Counted from the stretch's first letter, positions 10,393-21,849 are shown. The stretch is 64,000 nucleotides of DNA from Dendrobium chrysotoxum (GCA_019925795.1 CM034312.1:2078501-2142500), one strand, 5' to 3'. Notes: generated from the letters alone by a model not told the origin. Numbers and translations are program-made.

Positions 10393-12794
10393 GGGTATGG
10401 TTTTGGAATGACAAATGAAGGTGGTAAGTCCATATTAGATTTTTGTTTAGCTTATAATTTTTTAATTGCTAATACCTTATTTAAGAAAAAGAATGAGCAT
10501 CTCATTACTTATAAAATGGATATAGCATAACGCGGATTGATTATTTTCTTATAAGAAAAGTAGATCGTTTAGATTGCAAAGATTATAAAGTTATTCCGTG
10601 TGAAAATTTATGTACACAACATCATTTATTAGTTTTGGACTTGAAGATAATAGGGCAGAAAATAAAAAATAAAGTAAAATGATATTCTAGGATTAGATGG
10701 GGGTATTTAAAGAATATTAATAAAAATATTTTTGAGAGTATGATTTTAGATCTTAAGATTTTATCTGTGCATGAGGATGCTAATGCTATGTGGAAAAAAG
10801 TGGCTAGTGATATTAAGAATATTGCAAAAGATGTGCTTGGAGTTTCAAAGGGAAAAGCTCTTAATAGTAAAAATAGTTGGTGGTGGAATCCAAATGTGCA
10901 AGAAAAGATTAAAAATAAGAAGATTTGTTAGAAAAATTGATTTAATTATAAAAATTCTGATAATTAGAAAATATATAAAGAGGCACGTAATGAATCTAAG
11001 AAAGCAATATGCGATGCAAAGAGTTTAGCTTTTAGTAATTTATATAATAGATTAGATACTAAGGAGGGAGAAAGATATATGTATAAGTTAGCCAAACAAA
11101 GAGATAGGAGTAGTAAGGATTTAGTTCAAGTGAAGTGTATTAAGGATGAAGATCAAAAAGTACTTTTATTAGAAGATGATATTCAAGAAAGGTGGATGAG
11201 ATATTTTGCTAAACTTTTTAATGAAGAATGTGAAAATAAAATTAATTATAGTGACCTTAGCACCCTAAATAAAAATAAAGATTTATGTTTTTATCGGCTT
11301 ATTAGTAAAACTGAAGTTAGAGAGGCTTTAAAGAAAATAAAGGGTGGAAAAGCTGTTGGACCTGATGATATTCCAATAGAGGTGTGGAAATGCTTAGGAG
11401 AAGAAGGAATTTCTTGGCTTACTAAACTTTTTAATACTGTTTTGAAGACTAAAAAGATGCCTGATGAGTGGAGAATGAGCATGTTAATCCCTATGTTTAA
11501 GAATAAAGATGATGCACAAGATTGTGCAAATTATAGAGGAATTAAGTTAATGTGTCATACTTTAAATCTATGGGAACGAGTTATGGAGCATAGGTTGCGG
11601 CGTGATACTAATGTTTCTCAAAATCAATTTGGATTCATGTCGGGTAGGTCTACTATGGAAGCCATACATTTATTAAGAGGTTTGATGGAGAAATATAGAG
11701 AGAATAAGGAGGATTTACATATGATATTTATTGATTTAGAAAAAGCATATGATAAAGTTCTAAGAGAAGTGCTATGGAGAGTTCTTGAAAAGAAAGGAGT
11801 TAATAACTCTTATATTCAAATCATTAAAGATATGTATGCAAGAGCTATTACTTGTGTTCAAACACAAGGTGGTTTGACTAAGTATTTCTCTATTTCGGTT
11901 GGAATACATCAAGGATCAGCCTTAACCCGTACCTTTTTTGCTTTAGTCATGGATATTCTCACTAGATATTTGCAACAGGATGTACCTTGGTGTATGCTTT
12001 TTGCTGATGATATTCTTCTTGTTGATAAGACTAGATAGGGAGTTGAAGGTAAACTAGAATTGTGGAGGTCAACCTTAGAGTCTAAAGGTTTCCGCTTGAG
12101 TAGATCTAAAACGGAATATATGGAGTGTAATTTTAGTAATAATAGACCTAGTGAGGGGATTGTGACTTTGGGTGATCAGGTCATTAATAAGAGTACACGT
12201 TTTAGATATCTTGGATCTTTTGTTCAGAGTGATGGTGAAATAGATGGGGATATTATCAGCAAAATCCAAGTTGGATGGTTGAAATGGAGGAATGCATCGG
12301 GCTTATTGTGTGATAGAAGAGTACCCCTCAAACTTAAGGTAAAATTCTATAAGATGGTGGTGAGACCTGCAATGCTTTATAGTGTCGAATGTTGGCCATT
12401 AAAAGAGAAGCATAATTCTAAGTTAAGTGTTGCAGAGATGAGGATGCTCAGATGGATGAGTGGCTTTACCCTTAGAGATAGGATACGAAATGAGCATATT
12501 CGTGAAAAGGTTGGAGTAGCTCCAGTGAAAGATAAGATTAGAGAGAATCGCCTTAGATGGTTTGGTCATATAAAATGACGACCTCCTGATGACCCGGTTA
12601 GGAAAGTAGATGTCTTAGATTTGACATATGTTAAGAAAGGTAGACTTAGACCTAAAAAGACATGGTTAGAAAATATTAGAAATGATCTTTCTTTATTAGA
12701 TTTAAACGAGAATTTCACTTTTAATAGGACACAATAGAGAAAAAGGATTCATGTAGCCGACCCCACGTAGTGGGATAAAGGCTTGATGTTGTTG
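10393..12794 (+). mobile_element. 5'-truncated RTE-clade LINE, copy A
   Basis: A 2.4 kb insertion bounded by a 19 bp target-site duplication. It starts inside the endonuclease domain (a GYGFG stretch, then ITYK) and ends in the plant RTE 3' tail: GACCCCACGTAGTGGGATAA, then CTTGATGTTGTTG with TTG repeats instead of poly-A. Full RTE elements are about 3.3 kb, so the first third is missing, as usual after incomplete reverse transcription. It sits inside the LTR-like block 8526-14196. The same insertion with the same target duplication exists in copy B, so it predates the duplication. Confidence 0.92.
10740..12770 (+). pseudogene. RTE LINE reverse transcriptase relic, copy A
   Basis: One reading frame broken by a few stops. 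10740-10931 covers the linker after the endonuclease (ending in an SWWWN stretch), with TAG near 10929. 11079-12038 (319 codons) holds the core of the reverse transcriptase: GPDDIPIEVWK near 11355, NQFGFM near 11620, FIDLEKAYDKV near 11728 (first catalytic Asp), then LFADDILL near 12000, the FADD box with two catalytic Asp. One TAG at 12036 separates it from 12060-12578 (172 codons) with FRYLGS, the thumb and connection part and RLRWFGHIK. A TGA where the family has CGA (Arg) ends that piece; the frame continues as RRPPDDPVRK to about 12770. The enzyme would reverse-transcribe LINE RNA at a nicked target. Endonuclease mostly missing; inactive. Confidence 0.92.
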
Positions 12795-12813
12795 TTGTCC
12801 AGATATTTTCTAT
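12795..12813. repeat. RTE target-site duplication, right, copy A
   Basis: Exact copy of 10374-10392, immediately after the TTG tail of the LINE. Confidence 0.93.
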
Positions 12814-14196
12814 TCAATTAAAACCCCACAAATTTAAAAAAAATCTAGTATAAAATTTTTAGAAAATATGCAAAACGTTCATAATCTTAATCTCTATACA
12901 TATAAAAATTTATATGATGAAATTTTTACCAGTGCAAAATTATACCCATTTTTTGATAATGAAAATAAAAATTTAATAAAAAAATTCAATAAAAAATACA
13001 TATTTTTGAAAATTGAGATATGAATAATGTGACATACCTCAATCCGGACAATTTTTCTAACTGGCTCGATGGCTAAAAATGATCTGTAGTGGCTCAAAAC
13101 ACACTCTTTCCTCTCCAAACCTCTCTCTTTCTCTCTCCTACTCGGCCAACTTCTTCTGATCAGGTCGGAGCCATTAGAACCAACTGCTGAACCTACTAAA
13201 CAATAATTCTTTAACACAATTGAAGTCTTAAAATAATATTTTATACAATACTTAATGATTTGGTTATGTTCTAAAACTGTAAAATTTTACTCAATAGGGA
13301 TTTCTGTTGCCTATTATTATAGAAAAATGTGCAATTTTATCAAATGCTCAATTATTCTTTAACTATTATAATATGATTAAATATGTACATATATGATGGA
13401 AAAATATCTGCTCGGAGATATAAGAGGCCAGAATCCTTTGAGATTTTATCTGTGTCAGGGAATATTCAGGTGCTTATAAGGCATATTTTGGTGGCTATAA
13501 AATCATATTCTCGTGGCTATAAGCCATATTCTATTGCTATAATCACAAAAAGGGAGTCATAAGGAGCCAAAATTTTTTGAGATTATGTCTATGTCTGAAA
13601 AATAAAATGTGATATGAACTGCTCTATGATATGAATTTTAATTTATTTAATCTGCTCAGCAGTATTATTAAAATATTAGGATAACTGCTATGCTCTTATT
13701 ATCTTTTTTAGTACAATGATTTATTAGAATGTATTTAACTGTTATTAAATATTTTGAAAAATATTTAATAAAATAAATTGAAAATTTAGATCAATTTATA
13801 TAGCCTGCTGAGCTGGTTGAGCTCACTGTGGTTTTGCTGTTGATATTTTAGATCCGAGAAATGAAAGAACTTGTTGATTATCAGCTCTGGATTTGATCTG
13901 AGTTGATATATATTTTTATATTTTAATTTTTATACAGTCATGGCTAGTTTATTATTTAGTTTTATAGCTTCTATTTATAGCTATATACAGTAGTGTAGAT
14001 ATATTTTGATGAAATGAAATAAATTTTATGGATGAGTTATTTATAATATTCTAGATATTTTAGTAGCTACGTAGTTTGTTAATTATGTAAAATGAACATT
14101 AGAAGAGAATATGAAGTATTCTAAAATTAGATCTTAGGAATTGCCTGTTATAGCTTAACACGATAAGACCTATCCTGGTCAGGTTGGGTTGTGACA

Positions 14197-15702
14197 TTAT
14201 GTGCATATAGATTCCCAACATTTCATCAAGCAAATCTCATGGTTGACTGGCCTACCAAAGAAGCTTTCAATGAGATTGTAAGGTCCATAGCTCATATAAT
14301 TTGCCGCACTACTATTTCTCTTAGTCATAGCCAACTTGGCTAGCCTAATGCATCTTTATATGGCCTTTAACACCATGTCATCTATTAACAACCCAATATG
14401 AGCACCTTCAAATCACATTTCATTAAATTAACAAGAAAGTGCCATATGTCCTTTGTATAAATTCTCAAATCATGAAAAAAATAAATATTCATACATTGCT
14501 CTCAAAATATTTTGATACTCTAGTGAGTAAGCAAATAGAGTTCAACCACCTTACTATAGAAGGTCTTTCCCTCATACCATACACAATAAAGGAATATAGT
14601 CATTTTCGGCAGACAAATCCTCTGCAAAACATTGAATATCCGTAAAAAATTTGCATTACAAATAAATTTCTGACAGATTAAAATCTCATGATATTTCAGG
14701 CCTAAAAAAAGAATTTCGTCTGGTAAGTTACGTTGGCAACATTTCTGGCAGATTTTTGATGGCTTTCCGACAATTTATGGACTAGAAAAATAATTTGTTC
14801 TTGGAGATGTTACTAGCGGAATTTTTGTCAGAATTTCTAGCAGATTACCGACAAATTTTTCATCAAAATTACCAATGGAAAAATCCACTAATAATCCACA
14901 TGAAATTGTAGTAGAAGTTCTTCTAGTTCTCCATTGACATTTTTTACGGATGTTTTTGCTAGTAAGCTGCCGAAAATTTTGGAGGAAAAATTTGTTCGAA
15001 TACATCATCGTATCAATAATTTCCAGTAGAAAATTAGTTAGAAACCTGTAGCATAGATAAAAAAAATTATCTCATGTCAATTAATATATAGTACATTAAC
15101 ACATCATAACACAAATATTTTATATAGTAACTTTACAATAATTTACAAACACATATAACATTGCATGTAGTAAAAACGTAATTGCATCAAAATTTACTTA
15201 AGTTCTTCTCAAAATGTTCTCAAACGCATCCAATATTCCCTATACATAAAAAATACAACAAACATATACAATCTACTCAAAATTAGTTCCCTCACTCTCT
15301 TCAAGGGGTGCAAGCGCAGGCTACTTTCCACTAAACTGCTCTCTGATTCTCAAAAGCTCCCCCGAGATCTAATTTTTCTACATTATCATGTCCACTTGTG
15401 ATTTCAGACATGCTCTAGCTCTACGGTCAGGGAAGTCACCTGCTGGATAACCAAGCCCTCTTGGTGCTTATTGAGAAGCTTGAGGAAGCAGTGGACTGCC
15501 CCTTATATGTTTAGGCATGTGGGCCTAATCCATAAATTCTTCCCTACTGCATTTTTCCTACAACGTGTAACCAAATAAGGTAGTCAGAAAAATTTGTTGA
15601 TCCCCCAAAGGATCTCTCACCAGCTCTCTCCTAACTCTCTCGAAGCCATGTATACTCATCATACAAAAGATAACATAAGATTAATCATTATATAATTCTC
15701 AT
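14197..15702. other. No recognised gene; possible degenerate CACTA-like patch
   Basis: No coding frame of substance. Between about 14654 and 15053 the sequence has repeated TTTCTRRCAGATT and GACAAATTTTT words like the subterminal repeats of CACTA elements. Its edges, CATTACAAAT on the left and CCTGTAGCA on the right, are near-misses of CACTA ends, without a target duplication. The remainder is unassigned. Duplicated at 59826-61325. Confidence 0.35.
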
Positions 15703-15747
15703 ATAGTCGACCCCACATAGTGGGATAAAGGCTTGATGTTGTTGTTG
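15703..15747 (+). mobile_element. RTE 3'-tail fragment, copy A
   Basis: About 45 bp nearly identical to the 3' end of the RTE at 12750-12794: GACCCCACATAGTGGGATAA, then CTTGATGTTGTTGTTG. It is either an extremely 5'-truncated RTE insertion or the tail of a SINE that borrows the RTE end. It directly precedes the hAT element at 15768. Confidence 0.8.
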
Positions 15748-15767
15748 CATTATTATAAACTTATAGA

Positions 15768-16462
15768 TAGAGGTGTCAAAATAGGTTGGCGGGTCGGATT
15801 CGGGTCGAACCCGAGTTGACCTGGGTCTAAACAGGTCAACCCGAACCCAACCCGATTTTACAAACGGGTCCAAAATTTCAACATGAACCCGACCCGTGCG
15901 GGTTACAGGTTGACCCGACCCGACCCACTGCCTGAGTCAAGCAGCCTACTTAGGTTCGTTAAGTCTGGCATGGCGGTTGAGTCTGAGCATCGGAGAGGTC
16001 TGCTTTGGGTCGAAGTGTCGCGCGACTCGAACACTAGCATGGTCGAGGTGGAGCTGCGATGCGGCTGGAGCATGGCGAGGAAAATGAGGACGCTAGACTT
16101 AGCGTGGTTGAGCGACATGGCAAGGCGGAGCGGTGAAGTGCCGAAGCTGGCTGCACGGCGGCAACTTGGCGATGCAACTAGGCTATGGCACGATACAACA
16201 GCCTGACACGATTAGACACAACTGGGTGACGCGATGGTATGAGGCGATGGGACAGGCTGGTATGACGTGATGAGTCAATTTCTCAGATCAAAACGGGTCG
16301 ATTTAGATTTCTGGGTCAACCCGAACCAGACCCAGTTTTACAAATAGGTCAAAAACTCGAACCTGAACCTGACCAGTAATGCAAACGGGTTGACCCAAAC
16401 CTGAAATTTTTTGGGTCGAGTCTGGGTCAGGTTTCGGGTCAGGTTAGAATTTGACACCTCTA
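15768..16462. mobile_element. Non-autonomous hAT-type element with GC-rich interior, copy A
   Basis: A 695 bp element with inverted ends TAGAGGTGTCA and TGACACCTCTA, flanked by an exact 8 bp duplication CTTATAGA (15760-15767 and 16463-16470), as expected for hAT. The ends differ by one base from the element at 2472-3159, and both have CGGGTC/GACCCG-rich subterminal zones, so they are probably one family. The interior (about 15950-16230) is unusually GC-rich with CpG and resembles a fragment of coding DNA; it may be captured host sequence. The 107-codon frame at 15883-16206 starts in the subterminal repeat and is broken by a stop in copy B, so I do not call it a gene. Present in both copies, so older than the duplication. 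Confidence 0.9.
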
Positions 16463-16470
16463 CTTATAGA

Positions 16471-17529
16471 CTCATATAGGCCCTCATCGCCCGCTCATCC
16501 AGCCACTGTTGATCCTCTTGGTGTTAGTGGGTATGAGTGTGTAACTCAATAATAGTCGGTTCTCTACTCAATATCTCTCTCTATAATAAACTTAGTTAAT
16601 ATTTAAAACTAATTATATTATTAGATTTGTTAGAATTCTTACAAATCATTGTTTATGCTTAGTGTGTGGAATTGAGTCCCCAATGTAGAGGGTGCTATCC
16701 ATACCCCCTATGTTAGAAGCTCAATTCTATCTATTCTGATCTCTCCTCCTAGTATAATCTGGTTGCCCCAATCCCTTGTCAGGTCAGCTCATAGACTCTC
16801 ACCAATCCAGAATGTTAACTCGCCTGACTTTCTAATGTCCGTAGATATGTCTTGCAGGAAAGTCAATCAACGCTTCTCAAAATTTTTATTATCTTTACAT
16901 TATGATGTGGCAACCAGTAGAAATACCTTTGCATATAAAAAAGTATAACATATAATATTTTTTTATATTAACTAAAATGCATGGAAGTTACTAATATTGC
17001 TTACTGCTAACCTAAAATCTCTAAACCAGAAGTTGCGCACTTCTTAAGGAATTTTCTTCCAAGAAACATGTGGAGCATCAAACTTACTCCATATGATGTC
17101 ATGTATCTTTTGTGCGGGCTACTTTGATGGATGAAATTTGCACAAAATATTTGGTTAAAAATATTATTTCTCAAAATATCTGAGTAATATAAAAAAGGCA
17201 TTACGTATGTGTCACCCTAAGGCTTAATCAACATGTGTCCATCTTTCACCGATGTTGTTGTAGTTTGGGTGGAAGGTCCACTTGAAAAAGGCTGAGGGAT
17301 GGTGGGTAGTAGAATGATGGGATGTATAGTGGATATTGATAAGTGGATGGTACTCTCTAAGAAGATTGTGGGGGGTAAAATAATTGACTGACTGACACAT
17401 CCTTTTGCTTTCTTTTTCTTTCAGATTTTAGTTTAAATCTTAGCATGTCACAATGATGACATATAATCTATGACAAATTATTCTCATAGTATAACATACA
17501 ACCGTTAACACAATAATCTATTTTTATAG
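16471..17529. other. No recognised gene; upstream remains of CACTA relic possible
   Basis: Frames at 16763-16948 (+) and 17007-17201 (-) are conserved with copy B only because the DNA is duplicated; neither shows a domain I know. The minus-strand DNA may be a decayed continuation of the CACTA transposase at 17530-18170. Confidence 0.4.
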
Positions 17530-18170
17530 TAGTTAAACCAACTTGGAAACTAATGTTTTAGTCTAATATAAATATGATGAAATTATATTATCTACCAGAT
17601 TGGTCTCCTTAAGCAGCCCAATGAGTTGATTAAAATATTCTCGAAATACATTATATTCCTTCTTTATACACAACATCTTCACAATCATATATAACTCTGA
17701 GTGAATTATGTACCCATTTCAAATTGGTTGCTATATAGCATGCAATAAATCATAAAATTTTTGTGCCTCCTAATTTGGTAACTCTTGTATACACTGTTGA
17801 TTTTGTGGCCCAATTGCATCATAAACCAAGTCCTTGAATGTCCTGATATTTTCTTCTTCAACTATGTTAGAACTTATAGACGGGCCGCATTGAGAGTCTA
17901 AATATGGCTCATACTTACTATGTGGTATTCAATACCAATATTTTGGCATGAATTCTCTGCAATATAGATTAACAGTAAACTCATCTGGTGTGAGGAACGC
18001 TTGGTTTTTGTGTTTTGAACAAGGATAATAAAACCTCCCATATGATATAAAGGATGGCAATTGACTTGACGCATTAATTAAGAAACGCACCACGATAATG
18101 AATTCATTTGTTAATACTTTACATCTAGGAAACAATCGATTATACATCCATGAACTTTGATTTTAAATAT
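17530..18170 (-). pseudogene. CACTA (En/Spm) TNPD transposase N-terminal fragment, copy A
   Basis: Minus-strand relic of the first roughly 210 codons of a TNPD-type transposase. The readable part (18147 to 17929) starts near SSWMYNRLFPR and contains the transposase-associated domain pattern: CSKHKNQAFLTPDE, then VNLYCREFMPKYWYW. Downstream on the minus strand, with stops, come LPNQEAQKFYDLL and QTKTLVSKL, which match the stretch between that domain and the catalytic core. The catalytic domain (transposase family tnp2) is absent. The usual start Met appears lost. Intact TNPD proteins are around 1000 residues. It is a dead fragment, not obviously part of the CACTA element at 18967. Confidence 0.8.
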
Positions 18171-18966
18171 CCATATTTGACTTGAGATATTTTAAGTCCT
18201 TCACGCAAACATTAAGGTGATATGAGATATAATGGTGTTATCTCAATGTTAGACCCCTACAAACTAATATCATAATATTTCTTATATGAGCCTACCAATT
18301 ATTGCTCTAGGCAACGGGTAGCATGCCTTCATCTCACATATAATTGGCCATAGTTTTGGATGTTATGAATTTTTATTGTTGTTATGGTAAGCAACCTCAC
18401 ATAGTGCTTTTTAGTATAATAGTAGGTTAAACCTAAATTAATAATTGAACTAGGTTATCATTTGTTTATTTTTTGTATTTTTATCCTAGTTTGATCAATA
18501 ATTCTTTGAAAATATGTCCCCATACACTAAGTGGAATGTTAAATGATTAGTCTTGCATCTCATTGGAAACTTTCGGACCCCTAAATTTTTTTATATATAT
18601 CATAATAGCTCCTATAGCTCATAGTGCCATCCAAATTGTTCACTAATAATTTCCTGCCTAAATTGTGATGTGTTTGACACTTAAAGTGATGTTCATTTTC
18701 CTTTAGGTGGCATAAATGAGTCTTACACCTAATCTTTTTATCTACTCATTTATATCAAGTTGGATCTTCTATAGAAAATTTTTAAGTGTTCTACCATAGT
18801 TAATTGGAATCTCCACCTATGTTTAGTAACGTGAGGAAACATGGATTAACCATGATTATCAAAGCAACATTTTTGATGTGGAGTTAGGTCTCTAAAATAA
18901 TAATGACAAAGTTTTGAACAAAAGCTTATCTTCTATCTAACTATAATACTCACAATCAAAGCAATA
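18171..18966. other. No recognised gene
   Basis: AT-rich, no frame, no RNA gene, no element ends recognised. It lies 5' of the CACTA transposase fragment and could include its leader. Copy B runs out of window at the position matching 18389. Confidence 0.4.
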
Positions 18967-19086
18967 CCTACACCAAAAAATTCTACGGCAAAAAAATTCA
19001 AAGTTAAATCTTACGGTAAATCTAATCACTACTTCACCGCATTTTTGCCATTTTTTCCCTAAATACTAGATTTCATAAATACGAGT

Positions 19087-21234
19087 TATGATGCCCCAAA
19101 ATTTAATTTGGAAGAATTTTTCTTTTATCTTTTAATTAACAATAATCAGAGCTATCTAATATCATCTATCAGTAATAAATAGCAAAAAAAGATTTTATAA
19201 TTCAAAACATCAATATACATATTTGCATTCATTCCCAAAAATCATATATAATACTCACGATCTATATAATCATCAGATGTCTATTCTTTTCTGAGTACAA
19301 AATAATAACTAAAATAAAAAAGAAATAAAACCTAAAGAATCCTGACCAGCCTCATACTCCTGCTCCCCTATCCTAACCTGAAATCATTTAACTACATATA
19401 ATGAGCTAAAAAGCCTAACAGGTCACCAAAACCTATAACTAAATTTAAATTATGGTAAATGAGCAATATGCATGTCAACAATCAAATCATAACAGTTACA
19501 TTTATATGATCATTGAATTAGTACAGAAATAGTAAAATTCACATGCAATATTAGTAGAATCTATAAATAATAAAATACTATAGTACGAAAGCTAGTAACA
19601 CAAGAAACTAGTACGAGTGTCAAATCTATAAAGTAATCGTCATATCTATAATATCAATAAGTATAGAAATCGTATAAAGTATCAAATCAAAATATCAGTA
19701 AAGATTGTTAAAATCATATCAATACAGTAAAATCATATAAGAGTGCATACTATCCAGGTATTTTATATCATGTGCTCAGTATATTACATGCTTAGTATTA
19801 GTATGATGAATCAGTAGTATCAAATAATATTAGTATCTAAAATGATAAGAATAATAATTCCAATGGCAAGAGCAGTAGAATAATACAATAATAGTAAATC
19901 TGTACAGTAATAATAAATCTATACAATAATAAAAATAATGCCTTAATAACATGCATTTCAGTAGTCACACTAAACAAGTAAGAAGTTCTGACTATTATGG
20001 TATTTTTCAGTATTGTATCAATATCAATAAACTGTTGGCTCAGTAAACAGAGTCGTCACTCTTTGTCCATCAGCACAATAATCATCTCCTTATAACTCCT
20101 AATTAGTATCACATGAATCAGTAGCGGATAACACCAAATCACAGTATTTAAAAGAAAGTTCGTCGGTCCACCATCATGTACAGGTCGATCAGTTTTTAAC
20201 CAATGGGTACTTATCTTTTACACACATATTATTATCACAACACTATAACAGTAATCTCAATCACATATCCACATTTATTTCTAATATACTGCAGCAAATA
20301 ATGCACAATTAAACTTAATTCAAAAAATGCCAAAATGTCTTAACGATAGACAACAAAAATTATACTGAACAAAAATTCATATTTTTAGAATTTAACCAAA
20401 TTACAAGATATTGCATAAAATAATATTCTGAAGCTTTAGTTGAATTAAATCACTATTTTTAGTAGACAAAAATAGCTATATTTTAAAAATCACCTGATAA
20501 AAAATCTCAAATAAATACTCAAAATATTTATAATCTCAATCTCTATAACATATAAAAAATTATGTGTCTAAAAGTTTTACCAATATAAAATTATTCTCAT
20601 TTTTTTATAACGAAAAATAAATTTGATCAGAAAAATATCAAAAACACAAAATCTTTGAAATCAAAAATAGGGTAAAGGTTCTTTACAACGAGTGGAGTAA
20701 ATCTCTCAGTTAGGCCGATTGATAAAAATTACATCGCAACCTCCAAAATCTAGCTTTTTTTTTCTATCTCCTCTCATTTCTCTCAAATTATCTCAAGCCA
20801 TTCTGTGTTATGCTAAATGCTTAGGAATTAAATGGATTTCAATGAAAAAAATATAAGTATTTTAAGATATTTTTATATAATATAGTATAATTATTTAATT
20901 TACTATTTAATTTATTCAATTTTTAATAAAAAATTTATATAAATCTATTTGAAACTTTAAAAATTATAAAAAAAATATCTATAAAATAAATCATTTCATT
21001 TAAAAAATATCGGTGAAATCAATTTATAAAATAGATAAATGATGGTCTCAAAATCCTCACTTATACCAATAAGTACTAATTTTTTAAGGATTTTCATAAA
21101 TGCCCAAAAATTACAAAAAACATCGTGCAAGTAAAATACTACAATAACATTGATATGACGAAGATGGTTTGTAATTTTGACTTATAATGACTCCAAAAAA
21201 ATTATTTAGTAGAGTCAAAATATGAGATATTACA
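19087..21234 (+). mobile_element. Solo LTR with 5 bp target duplication
   Basis: A 2148 bp block starting TATGATGCCCC (family start TGT-ATG-CC, here with G to A) and ending GAGATATTACA. It is flanked on both sides by CGAGT (19082-19086 and 21235-21239). It is related along its length to the LTR-like block 8526-14196, including the RTE-interrupted part. With no internal domain and a target duplication, it is a solo LTR left by recombination between two LTRs. It lies inside the CACTA element 18967-21846. Confidence 0.8.
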
Positions 21235-21354
21235 CGAGTACAGAAGCACATGAAAGGGGAGAAATAACTTTACCTTCATGGTGAGCTCCCAACTTTCGAT
21301 CTGATAAGAACGACTTGGAGGAGGCAAAGATTCTTTGACTCTTTCAGAACTCTA

Positions 21355-21598
21355 CTTTACGCGAAGCAAACAACAACCGATAAATGTAGAAGAGGAAAAA
21401 ATAAACCCTAAACCAACAATAGAAAGCGACTTATTCGAAGCCCTACCTCATGTGAACCAGTGAAGCCGAAGAGGAAGAACCTCACGCGAAGCAGACAACA
21501 ATCACAGAAGAGGAAAAAACAATCCCTAGACTAGCAATGGAAAGTGTCTCGTTCGAAGCCCTACCTCACGCAAACCAGTGAAGCTGAAGAAAAAGAAC
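21355..21598. repeat. Tandem repeat, about 120-126 bp, two units
   Basis: Two adjacent units each contain ACGCGAAGC, GAAGAGGAAAAAA, TTCGAAGCCCTACCTCA and CCAGTGAAGC; a partial third follows. It lies inside the CACTA element near its right end. Confidence 0.8.
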
Positions 21599-21849
21599 CT
21601 TATGTAAACGAGAATGAAGAAATAGAGAAGAGGAAAACCTATGTTTTCCTCTTAATTTCTTAATTTAGGCCACTTAAATCCGGTGAAATTTTTGGCAAAA
21701 ATTTCTACAGAAAATCCACAAAAAATTTTGACCGAAAATTTCATCATTATTTTTTGGTGGCTAATCCGCCAGTATGTTCATCGTTGTTTTTAGCGAATAT
21801 TTTCCCATCGGAAATACCACCAAAAAAAGGTGATTTTCCTATAGTGATA

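Larger units (their letters stand above)
8526..14196 (+). mobile_element. Long LTR-like block interrupted by RTE LINE, copy A
   Basis: Begins TGTCATGTCC and ends GGTTGTGACA, that is TG...CA with a short inverted TGTCA/TGACA, as in plant LTRs. Removing the nested RTE (10393-12813 including one target copy) leaves about 3.25 kb without coding frames. It is clearly related, though diverged, to the solo LTR at 19087-21234, which has target duplications. Shared stretches include the start, a GTAAATGAGCAATATGCATG segment and the CAGTAAAYAGAGT region. No matching 5 bp duplication is visible here (ACTAT before, TTATG after), so it may derive from recombination between different elements. The module copy at 39.9 kb shows the sequence uninterrupted at the left junction. 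Confidence 0.6.
1..18389. repeat. Large direct duplication, copy A
   Basis: This block aligns collinearly, in the same orientation, with 46377-64000. Base 1 pairs with 46377 and base 18389 pairs with the last base of the window, so neither outer end of the duplication is visible. The 765 bp length difference is mostly explained by the 688 bp hAT-type insertion plus its 8 bp target duplication at 2464-3167; the rest is microsatellite length and small indels. By eye, mismatches are dense in the first 3 kb (about 3-7%, many C/T transitions) and sparse from about 7 kb on (well under 1-2%). Every element in this block that is shared with copy B was therefore inserted before the duplication. No host gene was recognised inside it. 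Confidence 0.95.
18967..21846. mobile_element. Non-autonomous CACTA element split by a solo LTR
   Basis: The right end reads TTTTCCTATAGTG, whose complement is CACTATAGGAAAA, a CACTA terminus. The left end, CCTACACCAAAAAATT, looks like the same terminus with one base lost. Both sides carry a 3 bp duplication ATA (18964-18966 and 21847-21849), as expected for CACTA. Subterminal words such as TTTTTGGCAAAAATT and TTCACCGS occur near both ends. Without the nested solo LTR the element is about 730 bp and non-coding. A two-unit tandem repeat lies at 21355-21598. Confidence 0.65.

Noticed and set aside
10740..12578. Reverse transcriptase frames as a possible retron or other novel RT system
   Set aside because: FADD box, order of domains, TTG-repeat tail and 19 bp target duplication identify a plant RTE LINE.
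14654..15053. Possible CACTA-like mini element
   Set aside because: Ends only resemble CACTA termini and the flanking triplets do not match; kept as a remark, not as an element.
15883..16206. 107-codon frame in the hAT element
   Set aside because: Begins in subterminal repeats and has a stop in copy B; no domain.
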